Below, one piece after another: positions 52,845-61,708 of a DNA stretch of 64,000 nucleotides (position 1 is its first letter; each line of letters starts with the position of its first letter). Origin of the DNA: Agrobacterium rosae (GTDB lineage Bacteria > Pseudomonadota > Alphaproteobacteria > Rhizobiales > Rhizobiaceae); contig NZ_NXEJ01000008.1 in assembly GCF_002915175.1 (NCBI RefSeq), positions 717,096 to 781,095 on the forward strand. The letters run 5' to 3'. Below the pieces are notes generated by a model. It saw only the letters and a program-made list of their open reading frames with translations. It ran no database searches and was not told the origin of the DNA. The translations under genes were made by a program, and so were the position numbers.

Positions 52845-54647
52845 TTGACAGTTCTTTCCGTCGAAAATCTGACAACCGCCTTCCGCCGCAACGGCATCTG
52901 GAACGCCGTGGTCAACGATGTGAGTTTCAGCATCGATGCCGGTGAGACGGTGGCTATCGTCGGCGAGTCCGGTTCCGGCAAGAGCGTGACGGCGATGTCG
53001 ATCATGCGGCTGCTACCGGAGCGCACATCCCGCGTCACCGGCACGGTAAAGCTGGGAGACACGGATATTCTGTCCCTGCCGGAGCGGCAGATGCAGGACA
53101 TTCGCGGCAATGACATTACCATGATTTTTCAGGAGCCGATGACGTCGCTGAACCCCGTTCTGTCGGTGGGCCGGCAGATTGCCGAAGCCATCATCCGGCA
53201 TCGCGGACTGTCGAAGGCACAGGCGCGCAGCGAAACCGTGAAGCTGCTGGAGAGAGTGCGCATCCCCGCCGCATCCAGCCGTTTCGACGAATATCCGCAC
53301 CAGCTTTCCGGCGGCATGCTTCAGCGCATCATGATTGCCATGGCACTGGCCTGCCGCCCGAAACTGCTGATCGCGGACGAACCGACCACGGCACTCGACG
53401 TCACGGTCCAGGCCGAAATCCTGCAACTCATCAAATCCTTGCAGGATGAAGACAACATGGCCGTGCTGTTCATCACACATGACATGGGCGTGGTGGCCGA
53501 GATTGCCGACCGGACCGTGGTCATGTTTCGCTCGCGCGCGCTCGAAACCGGAAAAACCGAACAGATATTCGCAAATCCTATCAATATATATACGAAGGCC
53601 CTTCTGTCCGCTGTTCCACGGCTGGGGTCGATGCAGGGCAAGGATTTTCCGGCAACATTCCCGCTGACCGATACGGATACGGGCGTGGCTTCCACCGAGC
53701 GCGAGATTTCGGGAACGGTTGAGGCCAACAAGCCGCCGATCCTCGAAGTACGCAATCTCGTCACCCGTTTCGACATCAAATCAGGCCTTCTCGGCCGCGT
53801 GAGTGGTCGCGTTCATGCCGTGGAGAATATCTCCTTCGATCTGCATAAGGGTGAAACCCTGTCGCTGGTGGGCGAATCGGGTTGCGGAAAATCCACCACC
53901 GGACGCTCGGTCCTGCGGCTAATCGAACCCGTCAGCGGCTCCATCCGCATCAACGGCAACGACATCGGCGCACTCGATCCTGCACAGTTGTCCAGGCAGC
54001 GCCAGCATATGCAGATGATCTTTCAGGATCCGTTCTCCAGCCTCAACCCGCGCATGCGTGTGGGTGAGGCCATCATGGAGCCACTGGTCTCGCACGGTCT
54101 GGCGTCGGCGAAAGAGGCCCGCGACAGGGCGACGGACCTGCTGGTACGTGTCGGCTTGCAGGCCGATATGGCCCGGCGTTTTCCGCATGAATTCTCAGGC
54201 GGACAGCGCCAGCGCATCAGCATCGCACGCGCGCTGACGCTCAATCCCGGTCTCATCGTGGCTGACGAAGCCGTGTCCGCGCTGGATGTCTCGATCAAGG
54301 CGCAGGTCGTCAACCTGATGATGGAGCTTCAGGAACAGCTGAAAATCGCCTACCTCTTCATCAGCCATGACATGGCTGTGGTGGAGCGCGTCAGCCACCG
54401 GGTGGCGGTGATGTATCTGGGTGAGATCGTTGAAATCGGCACGCGTGCGCAGATATTCGGCAATCCGCAACATGCTTATACGCGAAGGCTTCTCAGCGCG
54501 GTTCCAATCGCAGACCCTGCAAGACGCCATCTGCGCAAGGTGGCGGAAGGCGGAGAGATCGGCAGCGCTGTGCGTCCGGTCGATTACGTGCCGGTGGCAG
54601 CACGCTATGCGGAGCCTACACCCGGTCATCTCGTCAAGGTCGCTTGA
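52845..54647 (+). CDS. Dipeptide/oligopeptide ABC transporter ATPase, two nucleotide-binding domains fused (DppD-DppF type)
   Basis: The 600-residue protein has two full ABC cassettes. The first has Walker A GESGSGKS (about 44-51), signature LSGGMLQR and Walker [13 protein letters not shown]. The second has GESGCGKS, signature FSGGQRQR and [12 protein letters not shown]. Note Ala in place of Pro after Glu in the second Walker B. TTG 52845 is preferred: GGAG lies 9 bp upstream and the protein then starts at the family N-terminus; the earlier GTG at 52752 falls inside the operator. It powers the permeases encoded on the opposite strand. Confidence 0.9.
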   Translation: MTVLSVENLTTAFRRNGIWNAVVNDVSFSIDAGETVAIVGESGSGKSVTAMSIMRLLPERTSRVTGTVKLGDTDILSLPERQMQDIRGNDITMIFQEPMTSLNPVLSVGRQIAEAIIRHRGLSKAQARSETVKLLERVRIPAASSRFDEYPHQLSGGMLQRIMIAMALACRPKLLIADEPTTALDVTVQAEILQLIKSLQDEDNMAVLFITHDMGVVAEIADRTVVMFRSRALETGKTEQIFANPINIYTKALLSAVPRLGSMQGKDFPATFPLTDTDTGVASTEREISGTVEANKPPILEVRNLVTRFDIKSGLLGRVSGRVHAVENISFDLHKGETLSLVGESGCGKSTTGRSVLRLIEPVSGSIRINGNDIGALDPAQLSRQRQHMQMIFQDPFSSLNPRMRVGEAIMEPLVSHGLASAKEARDRATDLLVRVGLQADMARRFPHEFSGGQRQRISIARALTLNPGLIVADEAVSALDVSIKAQVVNLMMELQEQLKIAYLFISHDMAVVERVSHRVAVMYLGEIVEIGTRAQIFGNPQHAYTRRLLSAVPIADPARRHLRKVAEGGEIGSAVRPVDYVPVAARYAEPTPGHLVKVA

Positions 54648-54688
54648 AAGGTGTGCGTATGCCGCCCGAATTGCGTTTAAACGAGGCC

Positions 54689-55381
54689 TTAAAGCGTCAG
54701 GCCGCCTTGCCCGGTCGCGATCAGCGCGCCCAGAAGGCCAGCGCGTGTGTTTTCGTTGTGCTTGACAATGACCTGCTGCGCCATGTCGGCATCCCGCTTG
54801 CGCAAGGCCGCGACGATGCGGTGATGATCGACATTGGTTTCCGGATTGATGTCGCGCACGCGTGCGCCCATGTAGAACAGTCGCGCGCATTCCTCCAGAT
54901 GGCTCATCACCAGCGAATAAAGGCGCGGATTGCGAGAGCCGCGCGCAATGGCGGAATGGAACTCCTGATTGGAATCCACGAAGGTTTTCGTGCTGATTTC
55001 CTCGCCGATTACATAGGTGACATCCGCCAGTTGATCGAGCGCGTCCAGTTCGTCATCGCTCAGGTTTTTGGCAGCAAGAGCCGCCGCGGTGCCTTCCAGC
55101 ATGCCGCGAATGGCGAAGAGGTCGTTCATGTCCTTCACGGTCACGGGCGTGACGCGGTAGCCCCGTCGCGGATAGGCCTCCATGAAACCCTCGACGCAAA
55201 GCCGCGCAAGCGCTTCTCGCACCGGCGTCTTGCTGACGGAAAGCTGCTCGGCAAGCTCCGGTTCGGACACATCCATGCCCGGTGCCAGTTCTCCGGTGAT
55301 GATCCGTTCACGCAAAACGGCATAGGCTTTTTCGGTAAGAGACTTGCTCCGCTTATCGCCCGACACGTCCGCTTTGTTCAA
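54689..55381 (-). CDS. GntR-family (FCD) regulator of the 44-60 kb catabolic locus
   Basis: The 230-residue regulator has a winged helix (SLTEKAYAVLRERIITGEL, DVSEPELAEQLSVSKTPVREALARLCVEGF, RRGYRVTPV) and an FCD domain with candidate metal ligands in DSNQEFHSAIA and VDHHRIV. TTG 55381 follows GGAGAG 5 bp upstream. ATG 55402 is an alternative adding seven residues, but lacks a ribosome site. It lies between the ABC ATPase gene and the plus-strand enzyme operon, and its control region contains one of the four repeated 16-bp motifs. Confidence 0.85.
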   Translation of the reverse strand: MNKADVSGDKRSKSLTEKAYAVLRERIITGELAPGMDVSEPELAEQLSVSKTPVREALARLCVEGFMEAYPRRGYRVTPVTVKDMNDLFAIRGMLEGTAAALAAKNLSDDELDALDQLADVTYVIGEEISTKTFVDSNQEFHSAIARGSRNPRLYSLVMSHLEECARLFYMGARVRDINPETNVDHHRIVAALRKRDADMAQQVIVKHNENTRAGLLGALIATGQGGLTL

Positions 55382-55520
55382 AGTCACTCTCCAGTTTCGC
55401 ATAGACGCGCCGCACTTAAGCAGGTCGTCGCCAGCATAGGTCAGTCGTCGCGTCATTGCCATGCACGCATTCTGCCATGATTTCATCACCAACAGAACTT
55501 TGACAACCGGCGACGCACTG

Positions 55521-55536
55521 ATATACTACGTAATAT
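55521..55536. promoter_or_regulatory. Candidate GntR operator, copy C (ATATACTACGTAATAT)
   Basis: Located between the divergent GntR gene and racemase gene. It matches ATAT-N2-YACG-N2-ATAT and sits 48 bp upstream of the racemase start. Confidence 0.65.
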
Positions 55537-55583
55537 ATTTTAGAGATACAATCCTCGCACACGCCCACTCCGCAGGTATCGTC

Positions 55584-56246
55584 TTGTCCGAAATTCTCGT
55601 CATCAATCCCAACAGTTCCGTTTCCGTCACGCGCTCCATGGAAGCTTGCCTGGGCCTCGTGCGCGCGGCCACGCGTCATGACATCCGCTGCACGGAGCTT
55701 GCCAAATCACCCGCCGGCATCGAGACGGATGCGCATGTTGCCCAGGTCATTCCCAACATCATCGAAGCCGTTGCCGACGCTTCTGCCGATGCCTTCGTGC
55801 TCGCCTGTTTCTCGGACCCCGGCATTGCGACGGTTCGAAAAACCACGACGCGCCCGGTCGTCGGCATTGCCGAAGCCGCCTATCTGGCAGCGCTTGGCCT
55901 TGGAGAGCGCTTCGGCATCATCTCGCTTGGCCAATCCTCCATCGACCGGCACCTGCGATATCTGAAGCATCTGGGCTTCGAAGGTCGTCTGGCCGGCGAC
56001 CGCTCCATCGACAAAACGGTGGTCGAACTGATGGCGGGAGACGTCGTCGAAACCGTCTCGCGCACCGCCAAGCTGCTGCGCGATGAGGATGGTGCCGATG
56101 TGATCATTCTCGGCTGCGCCGGCCTTGGCGGATATCGCCGCGCGCTCGAGGAAACACTAGGTCTAACCGTCATCGATCCGGTTCAGGCCGGTGTGGCGCT
56201 GGCCTGCACGACACTGGATCTGCACTATGGAAGGCAAGCGTCATGA
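55584..56246 (+). CDS. Aspartate/glutamate/hydantoin racemase-family protein
   Basis: This 220-residue protein has the two-Cys racemase pattern: N-terminal EILVINPNSSVSVT, Cys75 in FVLACFSDPG and Cys178 in IILGCAGLGG, with IAEAAYLAALGLGERFGIISLG between. Hydantoin racemases interconvert D- and L-5-substituted hydantoins by two-base proton transfer between such Cys residues. TTG 55584 matches the family N-terminus; AGG lies 9 bp upstream. It shares ATGA with the cyclic amidohydrolase gene, so substrate stereochemistry probably feeds that enzyme. Confidence 0.88.
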   Translation: MSEILVINPNSSVSVTRSMEACLGLVRAATRHDIRCTELAKSPAGIETDAHVAQVIPNIIEAVADASADAFVLACFSDPGIATVRKTTTRPVVGIAEAAYLAALGLGERFGIISLGQSSIDRHLRYLKHLGFEGRLAGDRSIDKTVVELMAGDVVETVSRTAKLLRDEDGADVIILGCAGLGGYRRALEETLGLTVIDPVQAGVALACTTLDLHYGRQAS

Positions 56247-57610
56247 GCTATGATATCGTGATAACCGGCACTGTCGTTCTGCCGGATGGTCCGCTGGAAA
56301 ACGGCTGGATTGCCATAAAGGACCGCAAGATTGCCGCCATCGGCACCGGTGACGTGCCTGATGCAACCGAGCGCTTCGATGCCGGAGAAGACCTGATCAT
56401 TCCCGGTGTCATCGATGGGCAAACCCATGCCTGTAGCTATGGCGGTCTTCCTGGCATCGGCTCGACAACACGCTCGGCGGTCGCTGGTGGCATCACCACC
56501 ATCGTGGATATGCCCTATGACAATCCCGATCCGCTGAACACGGTTGCGAGACTGGATGCCAAGATTGCCGCGATCGAAGAGCACGCCCATTGCAACGTGG
56601 CACTTTACGCCACAGTCATGCCGGACCAGTCGACGAAGGACATCGACGGCCTTATTGCCGGTGGTGTGGTGGCGTTCAAGATCTCGACCTTCGAAAGCAG
56701 CCCGACGCGCTTTCCCCGCATTTCGTCCAACCAGACGCTGGATATCTTTTCCGCACTGGCAGATACGGATATTCCGCTTGGCGTGCACAATGAAGATCAG
56801 GAAATCGTTCGCGCCCACATCGCCGCCGCCAAGGCTGCCGGTCGCGATGGCATTGAGGCACATTCCGCCAGCAGACCACCAGCGGCCGAAATGGCGGCAA
56901 CGGCGCAGTTTCTGGAACTCGGTGCCGCCGCAGGCGCACATGCGCATATCGTCCACCTGACGACGACACGTGGCTTCGACATTGTCGAAAACTACCTGCT
57001 GGACGGTTTCCGTGCCACGGGTGAACTGTGCGTGCACTATCTGTGGCTGGACCCGGAAATCGATGGCCCCGAACTCGGTGCAAAAATGAAGGTGAACCCG
57101 CCCATCCGCCCCGGCCAGATCGAGGCGCTGTGGGAAGATGTGGCCAATGGCCGGGTGGCCTTCGTCAGTTCAGACCATTCCAGCTGGCCCGTCGACAACA
57201 AATTCACGCCGTCCATTTTCGAGGCCGGTGCCGGTGTGCCGGGCCTCGAAACCCTGCTTCCGGCATTCTACACGGGTGCGGAACTCCGTGGTTACGATGC
57301 CGCGACGATGACGGTGGAGCAACTGTGCGAAAGGCCTGCCAAATTCTTCGGCCTATGGCCCGAAAAAGGCGCATTGCGCGTGGGTTCGGACGCCGATATC
57401 GCAATCCTCAAGGCGGAACCGCAAATATGGGATTCGTCCAAGGCGCATGATGAACTGTGCTGGAGCCCGTTTGACGGACGTGAATTTTCGGTTCGCGTGG
57501 TCCGCACCTATGTCGGTGGCAAGCTAGCCTGGGATGGTGCCGCCATCGTCAATGCAGCCGGTGACGGAAAATATGCCGCACGCGGCACATCCAGCTGGTT
57601 TGAAAATTAA
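56243..57610 (+). CDS. Cyclic amidohydrolase (dihydropyrimidinase/allantoinase family)
   Basis: The 455-residue amidohydrolase TIM-barrel enzyme should open a cyclic amide or ureide such as a hydantoin. Expected binuclear-metal residues: Lys146 (AFKIST, carboxylated), His182 (GVHNED), His238 (HIVHLTT) and Asp311 (SSDHSSWP). The first metal motif reads D58-G-Q-T-H62, so the first His of the usual DxHxH is Gln60. Translationally coupled to the racemase gene and followed after 11 bp by a DapA-family gene. Substrate unknown. Confidence 0.85.
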   Translation: MSYDIVITGTVVLPDGPLENGWIAIKDRKIAAIGTGDVPDATERFDAGEDLIIPGVIDGQTHACSYGGLPGIGSTTRSAVAGGITTIVDMPYDNPDPLNTVARLDAKIAAIEEHAHCNVALYATVMPDQSTKDIDGLIAGGVVAFKISTFESSPTRFPRISSNQTLDIFSALADTDIPLGVHNEDQEIVRAHIAAAKAAGRDGIEAHSASRPPAAEMAATAQFLELGAAAGAHAHIVHLTTTRGFDIVENYLLDGFRATGELCVHYLWLDPEIDGPELGAKMKVNPPIRPGQIEALWEDVANGRVAFVSSDHSSWPVDNKFTPSIFEAGAGVPGLETLLPAFYTGAELRGYDAATMTVEQLCERPAKFFGLWPEKGALRVGSDADIAILKAEPQIWDSSKAHDELCWSPFDGREFSVRVVRTYVGGKLAWDGAAIVNAAGDGKYAARGTSSWFEN

Positions 57611-57621
57611 AGGAGAACGAC

Positions 57622-58548
57622 ATGCCATTGATCAACAACCAGACGTCAGGTGTTTTCGTCATTGCCTGCACACCCTTCACCGAAAGCGGCGCAATTGATG
57701 TCGCCAGCGTCGATAGCATGGTGGATTTCTACTACGGCAAGGGCGCGGACGGCCTTACGATCCTTGGCATGATGGGCGAAGCGCCAAAACTGACACAGGC
57801 CGAATCCATTGCCATCACCCGCCAGACACTGGCGCGTTCCGCAGATAAGCCCGTCGTCGTCGGCGTCTCGGCACCGGGTCTTGCAGCCATTGGCGAAATG
57901 ACCAAAGCCGTCATGGACCTCGGCGCAGCCGGTGTCATGGTTGCACCGCCATCCAGCCTGCGTACCGACGAGCAGATCATCGGCTATTACCGCAATGTGG
58001 TCGAGGCAATCGGAACGGACGTTCCCGTCGTTCTGCAGGATTTCCCGCTTGTCACAGGTGTGCAGATTTCATCGAACACGCTCGGTACCATCTTCGAAGC
58101 GCATCCCAGCATCGTGATGCTCAAGCATGAGGATTGGCCCGGATTGCAGAAGATCAGCGATCTGCGGGATGCCGAGGCCAAGGGACGCCGCCGAACCTCT
58201 ATTCTGTGTGGTAATGCGGGTGTTTTTCTTCCGGAAGAAATGCAGCGCGGCGCAGATGGCGCAATGACCGGCTTTGCCTATCCCGAAATGATGGTTGAGG
58301 TTTGCCGCCTCAGCAACGAAGGCAACCCTGACGCCGCACAGGATCTGTTCGACGCGTATCTTCCCCTGATGCGTTACGAACAGCAGCCGGGCCTTGGCCT
58401 TGCTATCCGCAAATATGTCTTGGCCAAACGCGGCGCTATTGCCAGCGGTGCCCAGCGCCGTCCCGGTGCCGCGCTCAACGCACAGGCCATTGCCGAAGTC
58501 GAACGGCTGATGGCACGCCAGGAACGCAAACTTGAGGCTTTGAAATAA
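57622..58548 (+). CDS. DapA/NanA-family class I lyase (dihydrodipicolinate synthase-like)
   Basis: The 308-residue TIM-barrel protein has Schiff-base Lys168 in VMLKHEDWPG. The GTTGE motif reads GMMGE (about 49-53). The catalytic Tyr motif YNxPxRTG reads QDFPLVTG, so Tyr is Gln139 and the Arg is Val. It is therefore not a dihydrodipicolinate synthase. It is more likely a pyruvate- or oxoacid-processing aldolase or dehydratase working on the amidohydrolase product. Its stop overlaps the SDR start by one base. Confidence 0.88.
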   Translation: MPLINNQTSGVFVIACTPFTESGAIDVASVDSMVDFYYGKGADGLTILGMMGEAPKLTQAESIAITRQTLARSADKPVVVGVSAPGLAAIGEMTKAVMDLGAAGVMVAPPSSLRTDEQIIGYYRNVVEAIGTDVPVVLQDFPLVTGVQISSNTLGTIFEAHPSIVMLKHEDWPGLQKISDLRDAEAKGRRRTSILCGNAGVFLPEEMQRGADGAMTGFAYPEMMVEVCRLSNEGNPDAAQDLFDAYLPLMRYEQQPGLGLAIRKYVLAKRGAIASGAQRRPGAALNAQAIAEVERLMARQERKLEALK

Positions 58549-59306
58549 TGGATTATCTGATTGCCGGCAAAACCGCCCTCGTTCTGGGCGCCAGCCGCGG
58601 ACTGGGTGCCGCTATCGCCAAGGCGCTTGCCGCTGAAGGCGTCAAGGTCTTCGCCGCCGCGCGCAATGTGGCAGCGATGGAAAAGATCGACAACATCACG
58701 CCTCTCACCGTCGATCTATCGGACGAAACATCCGTTGCAGCGATGATTGCCACCATCACTGCGGCGGGTGGCGTCGATATTCTCGTCAACAACTCCGGTG
58801 GCCCGAAGGCCGGACCGGCTGCCGGTCAGTCCAAAGAAAGCTGGGCCAGTGCCTTCGACAGCATGGCAACCTCCATCTTCACCGTGACCGACGCTATGCT
58901 GGAAGGCATGATTGCGCGCAAATGGGGCCGTATCATCACCATCGGTTCCTCCGGTGTCGTGCAGCCCATTCCCAATCTGGCGCTCTCCAACGGTATTCGC
59001 GCTGCGGTGTCCGGCTGGTCGAAGACATTGGCCGGCGAAGTTGCCCGTCATGGCATCACCGTCAACATGATCCTGCCCGGTCGTATCGATACCGACCGCG
59101 TTCGGGAACTGGATGCCGGCAAGGCAGAAAAGACAGCAAAGACGATCGAAGCCGTGCAGGAAGCTTCGCGCGCGGAAATCCCAGCGGGACGTTACGGCAA
59201 ACCAGAAGAATTTGCAGCGGTCGCCGTCTTCCTTGCAAGCGCGCAGGCAAGCTACGTCACCGGTTCGGCCATACGGGTCGATGGCGGCATGATCAAGGGG
59301 TTCTAA
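58548..59306 (+). CDS. Short-chain dehydrogenase/reductase family protein, atypical active site
   Basis: This 252-residue protein has a Rossmann GASRGLG (14-20), NNSGG (81-85) and active-site Ser in TIGSSG. Where YxxxK is expected the sequence is SNGIR (147-151), so Tyr is Ser and Lys is Arg. It belongs to a divergent SDR branch I recall as having LSNxxR, whose chemistry is less certain. It starts on the last base of the previous stop codon and is followed 5 bp later by the MalY-type gene. Confidence 0.88.
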   Translation: MDYLIAGKTALVLGASRGLGAAIAKALAAEGVKVFAAARNVAAMEKIDNITPLTVDLSDETSVAAMIATITAAGGVDILVNNSGGPKAGPAAGQSKESWASAFDSMATSIFTVTDAMLEGMIARKWGRIITIGSSGVVQPIPNLALSNGIRAAVSGWSKTLAGEVARHGITVNMILPGRIDTDRVRELDAGKAEKTAKTIEAVQEASRAEIPAGRYGKPEEFAAVAVFLASAQASYVTGSAIRVDGGMIKGF

Positions 59307-59311
59307 GACGG

Positions 59312-60460
59312 ATGGTTGATTTCGACAGGGTGGTTGAGCGGCGTGGTACTGGCAGTTCCAAATGGAGCAAATATGGTGCCGATATTCTGCCCATGTGGGT
59401 GGCCGACATGGATTTCCCATCGGCTCCCGAAATCGTCGATGCCATCAAATCCCGTCTGGAGCACCCCTGCCTGGGTTACGGCGTAGCGCGTGACGAGTTG
59501 CGCGCCTGCATCGTCGCCGATCTGCACGCCAAATATGATTGGACGATCACCCCAGAGGACATCGTTTTTCTGCCTGGCGTCGAACCGGGCTTCAACATGG
59601 CGCTGAAAGCCATGCTCGCTCCTGATGATGGCGTTCTCGTTCAGACCCCGGTTTATCGCCCCATCCTCAACGCTCCCGGCCATTGGGATATGAAGCGGAT
59701 CGAAGCGCCGCTGGTCGCCACCGATTCAGGTTATAAACTCGATTTCGGTGACTTTTCTGCCAAACTGAAACAGTCGAAGGCCTTTTTGCTCTGCAATCCG
59801 CAGAACCCGACGGGCAAGGTTTTTACGCGCGAGGAGTTGAGCGCGATTGCCGCCCTTTGCGGGCGCCATGATACGCTGATCATTTCCGACGAAATTCACT
59901 GTGATCTGCTGTTTGACGGCAGAAAGCATGTTCCCATCGCCTCTTTGTCGCCCGAAGCCGCTAACCGGACGATCACGCTCATGTCGGCAGCAAAGACCTA
60001 TAATATCGCTGGCCTGAAAACTGCCTTCGCTATCGTTCAGAACAGGGAGATGCGCGAGAAATATTTGCAATATCGTCTCGGCATGGTCGATAGCGTCAAC
60101 ATACTCGGCCTCGAGGCCACGTTAGCAGCTTATAGGCATGCCGACACCTGGAAGTCGGGCATGCTCTCCTATATCCAAGCTAACCGTGATTTCCTGACGA
60201 CCCAACTCGCAAAGCATGTTCCGCAAATCCGATTGATCAAGGCCGAGGCGACATTTCTTGCTTGGCTGGACTGCTCCGCGCTCGGTCTCCAGCCCGATCC
60301 CCAGAGCTTCTTTCTGGAGCACGGCAAAGTTGGTTTCAGCGCCGGCTCCGAATTTGGAGCCGAGTTTTCGAACCATCTGCGCGTGAATTTCGGTTGCCCT
60401 CGCGCGTTGCTGGAAGAAGGTCTTCAAAGAATGGTGCGAGCGCTGGAAGTCCGCACCTGA
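59312..60460 (+). CDS. MalY/PatB-family PLP-dependent C-S lyase or aminotransferase
   Basis: The 382-residue fold-type I enzyme binds PLP through Lys228 (SAAKTYNIAGLK). NPQNPTGKVF and SDEIHCDLLFDG complete the cofactor site, and VADMDFPSAPEIVDAI is typical of the MalY/PatB N-terminus. Members mostly cleave cystathionine or cysteine conjugates to pyruvate, ammonia and a thiol. ATG 59312 is the family start. It ends the five-gene operon and, with the sulfurtransferase gene in the same putative regulon, suggests a sulfur-containing substrate. Confidence 0.88.
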   Translation: MVDFDRVVERRGTGSSKWSKYGADILPMWVADMDFPSAPEIVDAIKSRLEHPCLGYGVARDELRACIVADLHAKYDWTITPEDIVFLPGVEPGFNMALKAMLAPDDGVLVQTPVYRPILNAPGHWDMKRIEAPLVATDSGYKLDFGDFSAKLKQSKAFLLCNPQNPTGKVFTREELSAIAALCGRHDTLIISDEIHCDLLFDGRKHVPIASLSPEAANRTITLMSAAKTYNIAGLKTAFAIVQNREMREKYLQYRLGMVDSVNILGLEATLAAYRHADTWKSGMLSYIQANRDFLTTQLAKHVPQIRLIKAEATFLAWLDCSALGLQPDPQSFFLEHGKVGFSAGSEFGAEFSNHLRVNFGCPRALLEEGLQRMVRALEVRT

Positions 60461-60880
60461 TTGCAAGAGATCGATAATCGACAAGTTCACTTGAAAGCCA
60501 ATCGCACCGCATCCAGCCTGCGGAAAATGGATGTTTCCCGACGTATCGCGCGCACAAGGCGGACTGAACTTTAAGCATCATGCCGTCTATGATGGTCACG
60601 ACCGAATACCCCTTCTGTTTTTTACAGGTAGATGATGCAAGCACCGCCCGAAACTTTGCTGCAATGCATCGCTTCTTGATGGGACGATTCAAGAGGCGGG
60701 ATTCATAGAGAGCCGTCACTCGAAGAGATTCCAAATACGGACCAGGTTCCGTTCTGATTGCATTTGGCGGTGCAGGCAGAGCCTAGCGGAGTTTTCGGTT
60801 TTCTTTGTCTATCTACCTGCTAATGCTCAATTTATTGGCATCATCCCAGACGAATAAAAGGCATCTGCACAGACAAAAAG

Positions 60881-60913
60881 CGTCTTCTAAAAAGAGATGA
60901 CGAGTCTTCTAAA
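60881..60913. repeat. Direct repeat GTCTTCTAAAA x2, 22 bp apart
   Basis: Copies at 60881-60891 and 60903-60913 are identical over 11 bp and two helical turns apart. They lie about 120 bp upstream of the amidase gene. In the 60461-61029 gap I see no other gene; a weak promoter candidate TTTACA (60919) / AACAAT (60941) follows the repeats. Confidence 0.5.
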
Positions 60914-61029
60914 AGTGGCTTTACAAATGATATAAAGTGATAACAATAGGAAGAATAACGCGACGCCTTCGCTGGGGAAACGGCCTGTGTTCAGGCCGTG
61001 TGGAGGGTTGCGATGCACAGGAGGTCGTC

Positions 61030-61707
61030 ATGGAAATCTCATCGCTTACCGCCCGTCAACTGTACGAGCAGGCTAAAGCAAATCCTGCGCGCAAACGGTT
61101 TGGGTTCGGCAGAAAGCCGATGCTGATCAACATCGATTTGCAGTGCGCCTACACGTCTCTCGGTGAATTCATCACCACTTACGAAACGGACCCTCGACAG
61201 CTTGACTACGTCAACACGCTTTCCGGTCTGGCTCGTGAGAAAGGCCTGCCAGTCACATGGACCTATGTGGCCTACATGGAGTCCGGGGAGGATTGCGGTG
61301 TCTGGGGCACGCGCACCAATACGCCGGATTCCCTGCAAAACATCAAGGTCGGTTCGCGCCGGGCCGAGTTCGATCCACGCCTGAAGATCGATCACGTCAA
61401 GGACATCATCATCAACAAGCGCATGGCATCGCCGTTCCATGAGACCAATCTTCAGTCGCTGATGGTCTGGCACCAGTGTGATACGGTTGTTTTAACGGGT
61501 GGATCGACGTCAGGTTGTATTCGCGCCTGCGTGGTCGATTCCATCTCGCGTGGCTATCGTGTCATCGTTCCCGAGGAGTGTGTGGCCGACAAGCATGAGA
61601 GCCCGCATTTCGCCAATCTCTATGATATCGCAGTAAAATATGGCGACGTGATCCCGGTTTCGGATGCCATTGCCTGGTACGAGGCCTATCAGCCGGAGGT
61701 TCGCTGA
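61030..61707 (+). CDS. Isochorismatase-family cysteine hydrolase (maleamate/N-carbamoyl amidase-like)
   Basis: This 225-residue protein has the catalytic triad of the family: Asp36 (LINIDLQ), Lys130 (INKRMAS) and Cys163 (STSGCIRACVVDS). It resembles N-carbamoylsarcosine amidase and maleamate amidase more than true isochorismatases. These release ammonia from a terminal amide or carbamoyl group. A strong AGGAGG lies upstream of ATG 61030. It overlaps nothing and is followed after 1 bp by the first deacetylase-fold hydrolase gene. Confidence 0.88.
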   Translation: MEISSLTARQLYEQAKANPARKRFGFGRKPMLINIDLQCAYTSLGEFITTYETDPRQLDYVNTLSGLAREKGLPVTWTYVAYMESGEDCGVWGTRTNTPDSLQNIKVGSRRAEFDPRLKIDHVKDIIINKRMASPFHETNLQSLMVWHQCDTVVLTGGSTSGCIRACVVDSISRGYRVIVPEECVADKHESPHFANLYDIAVKYGDVIPVSDAIAWYEAYQPEVR

Positions 61708-61708
61708 G

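Noticed and set aside
60336-60734. 132-codon minus-strand frame spanning the MalY 3' end and the gap
   Set aside because: Half of it is antisense to the MalY gene; no ribosome site or recognisable domain.
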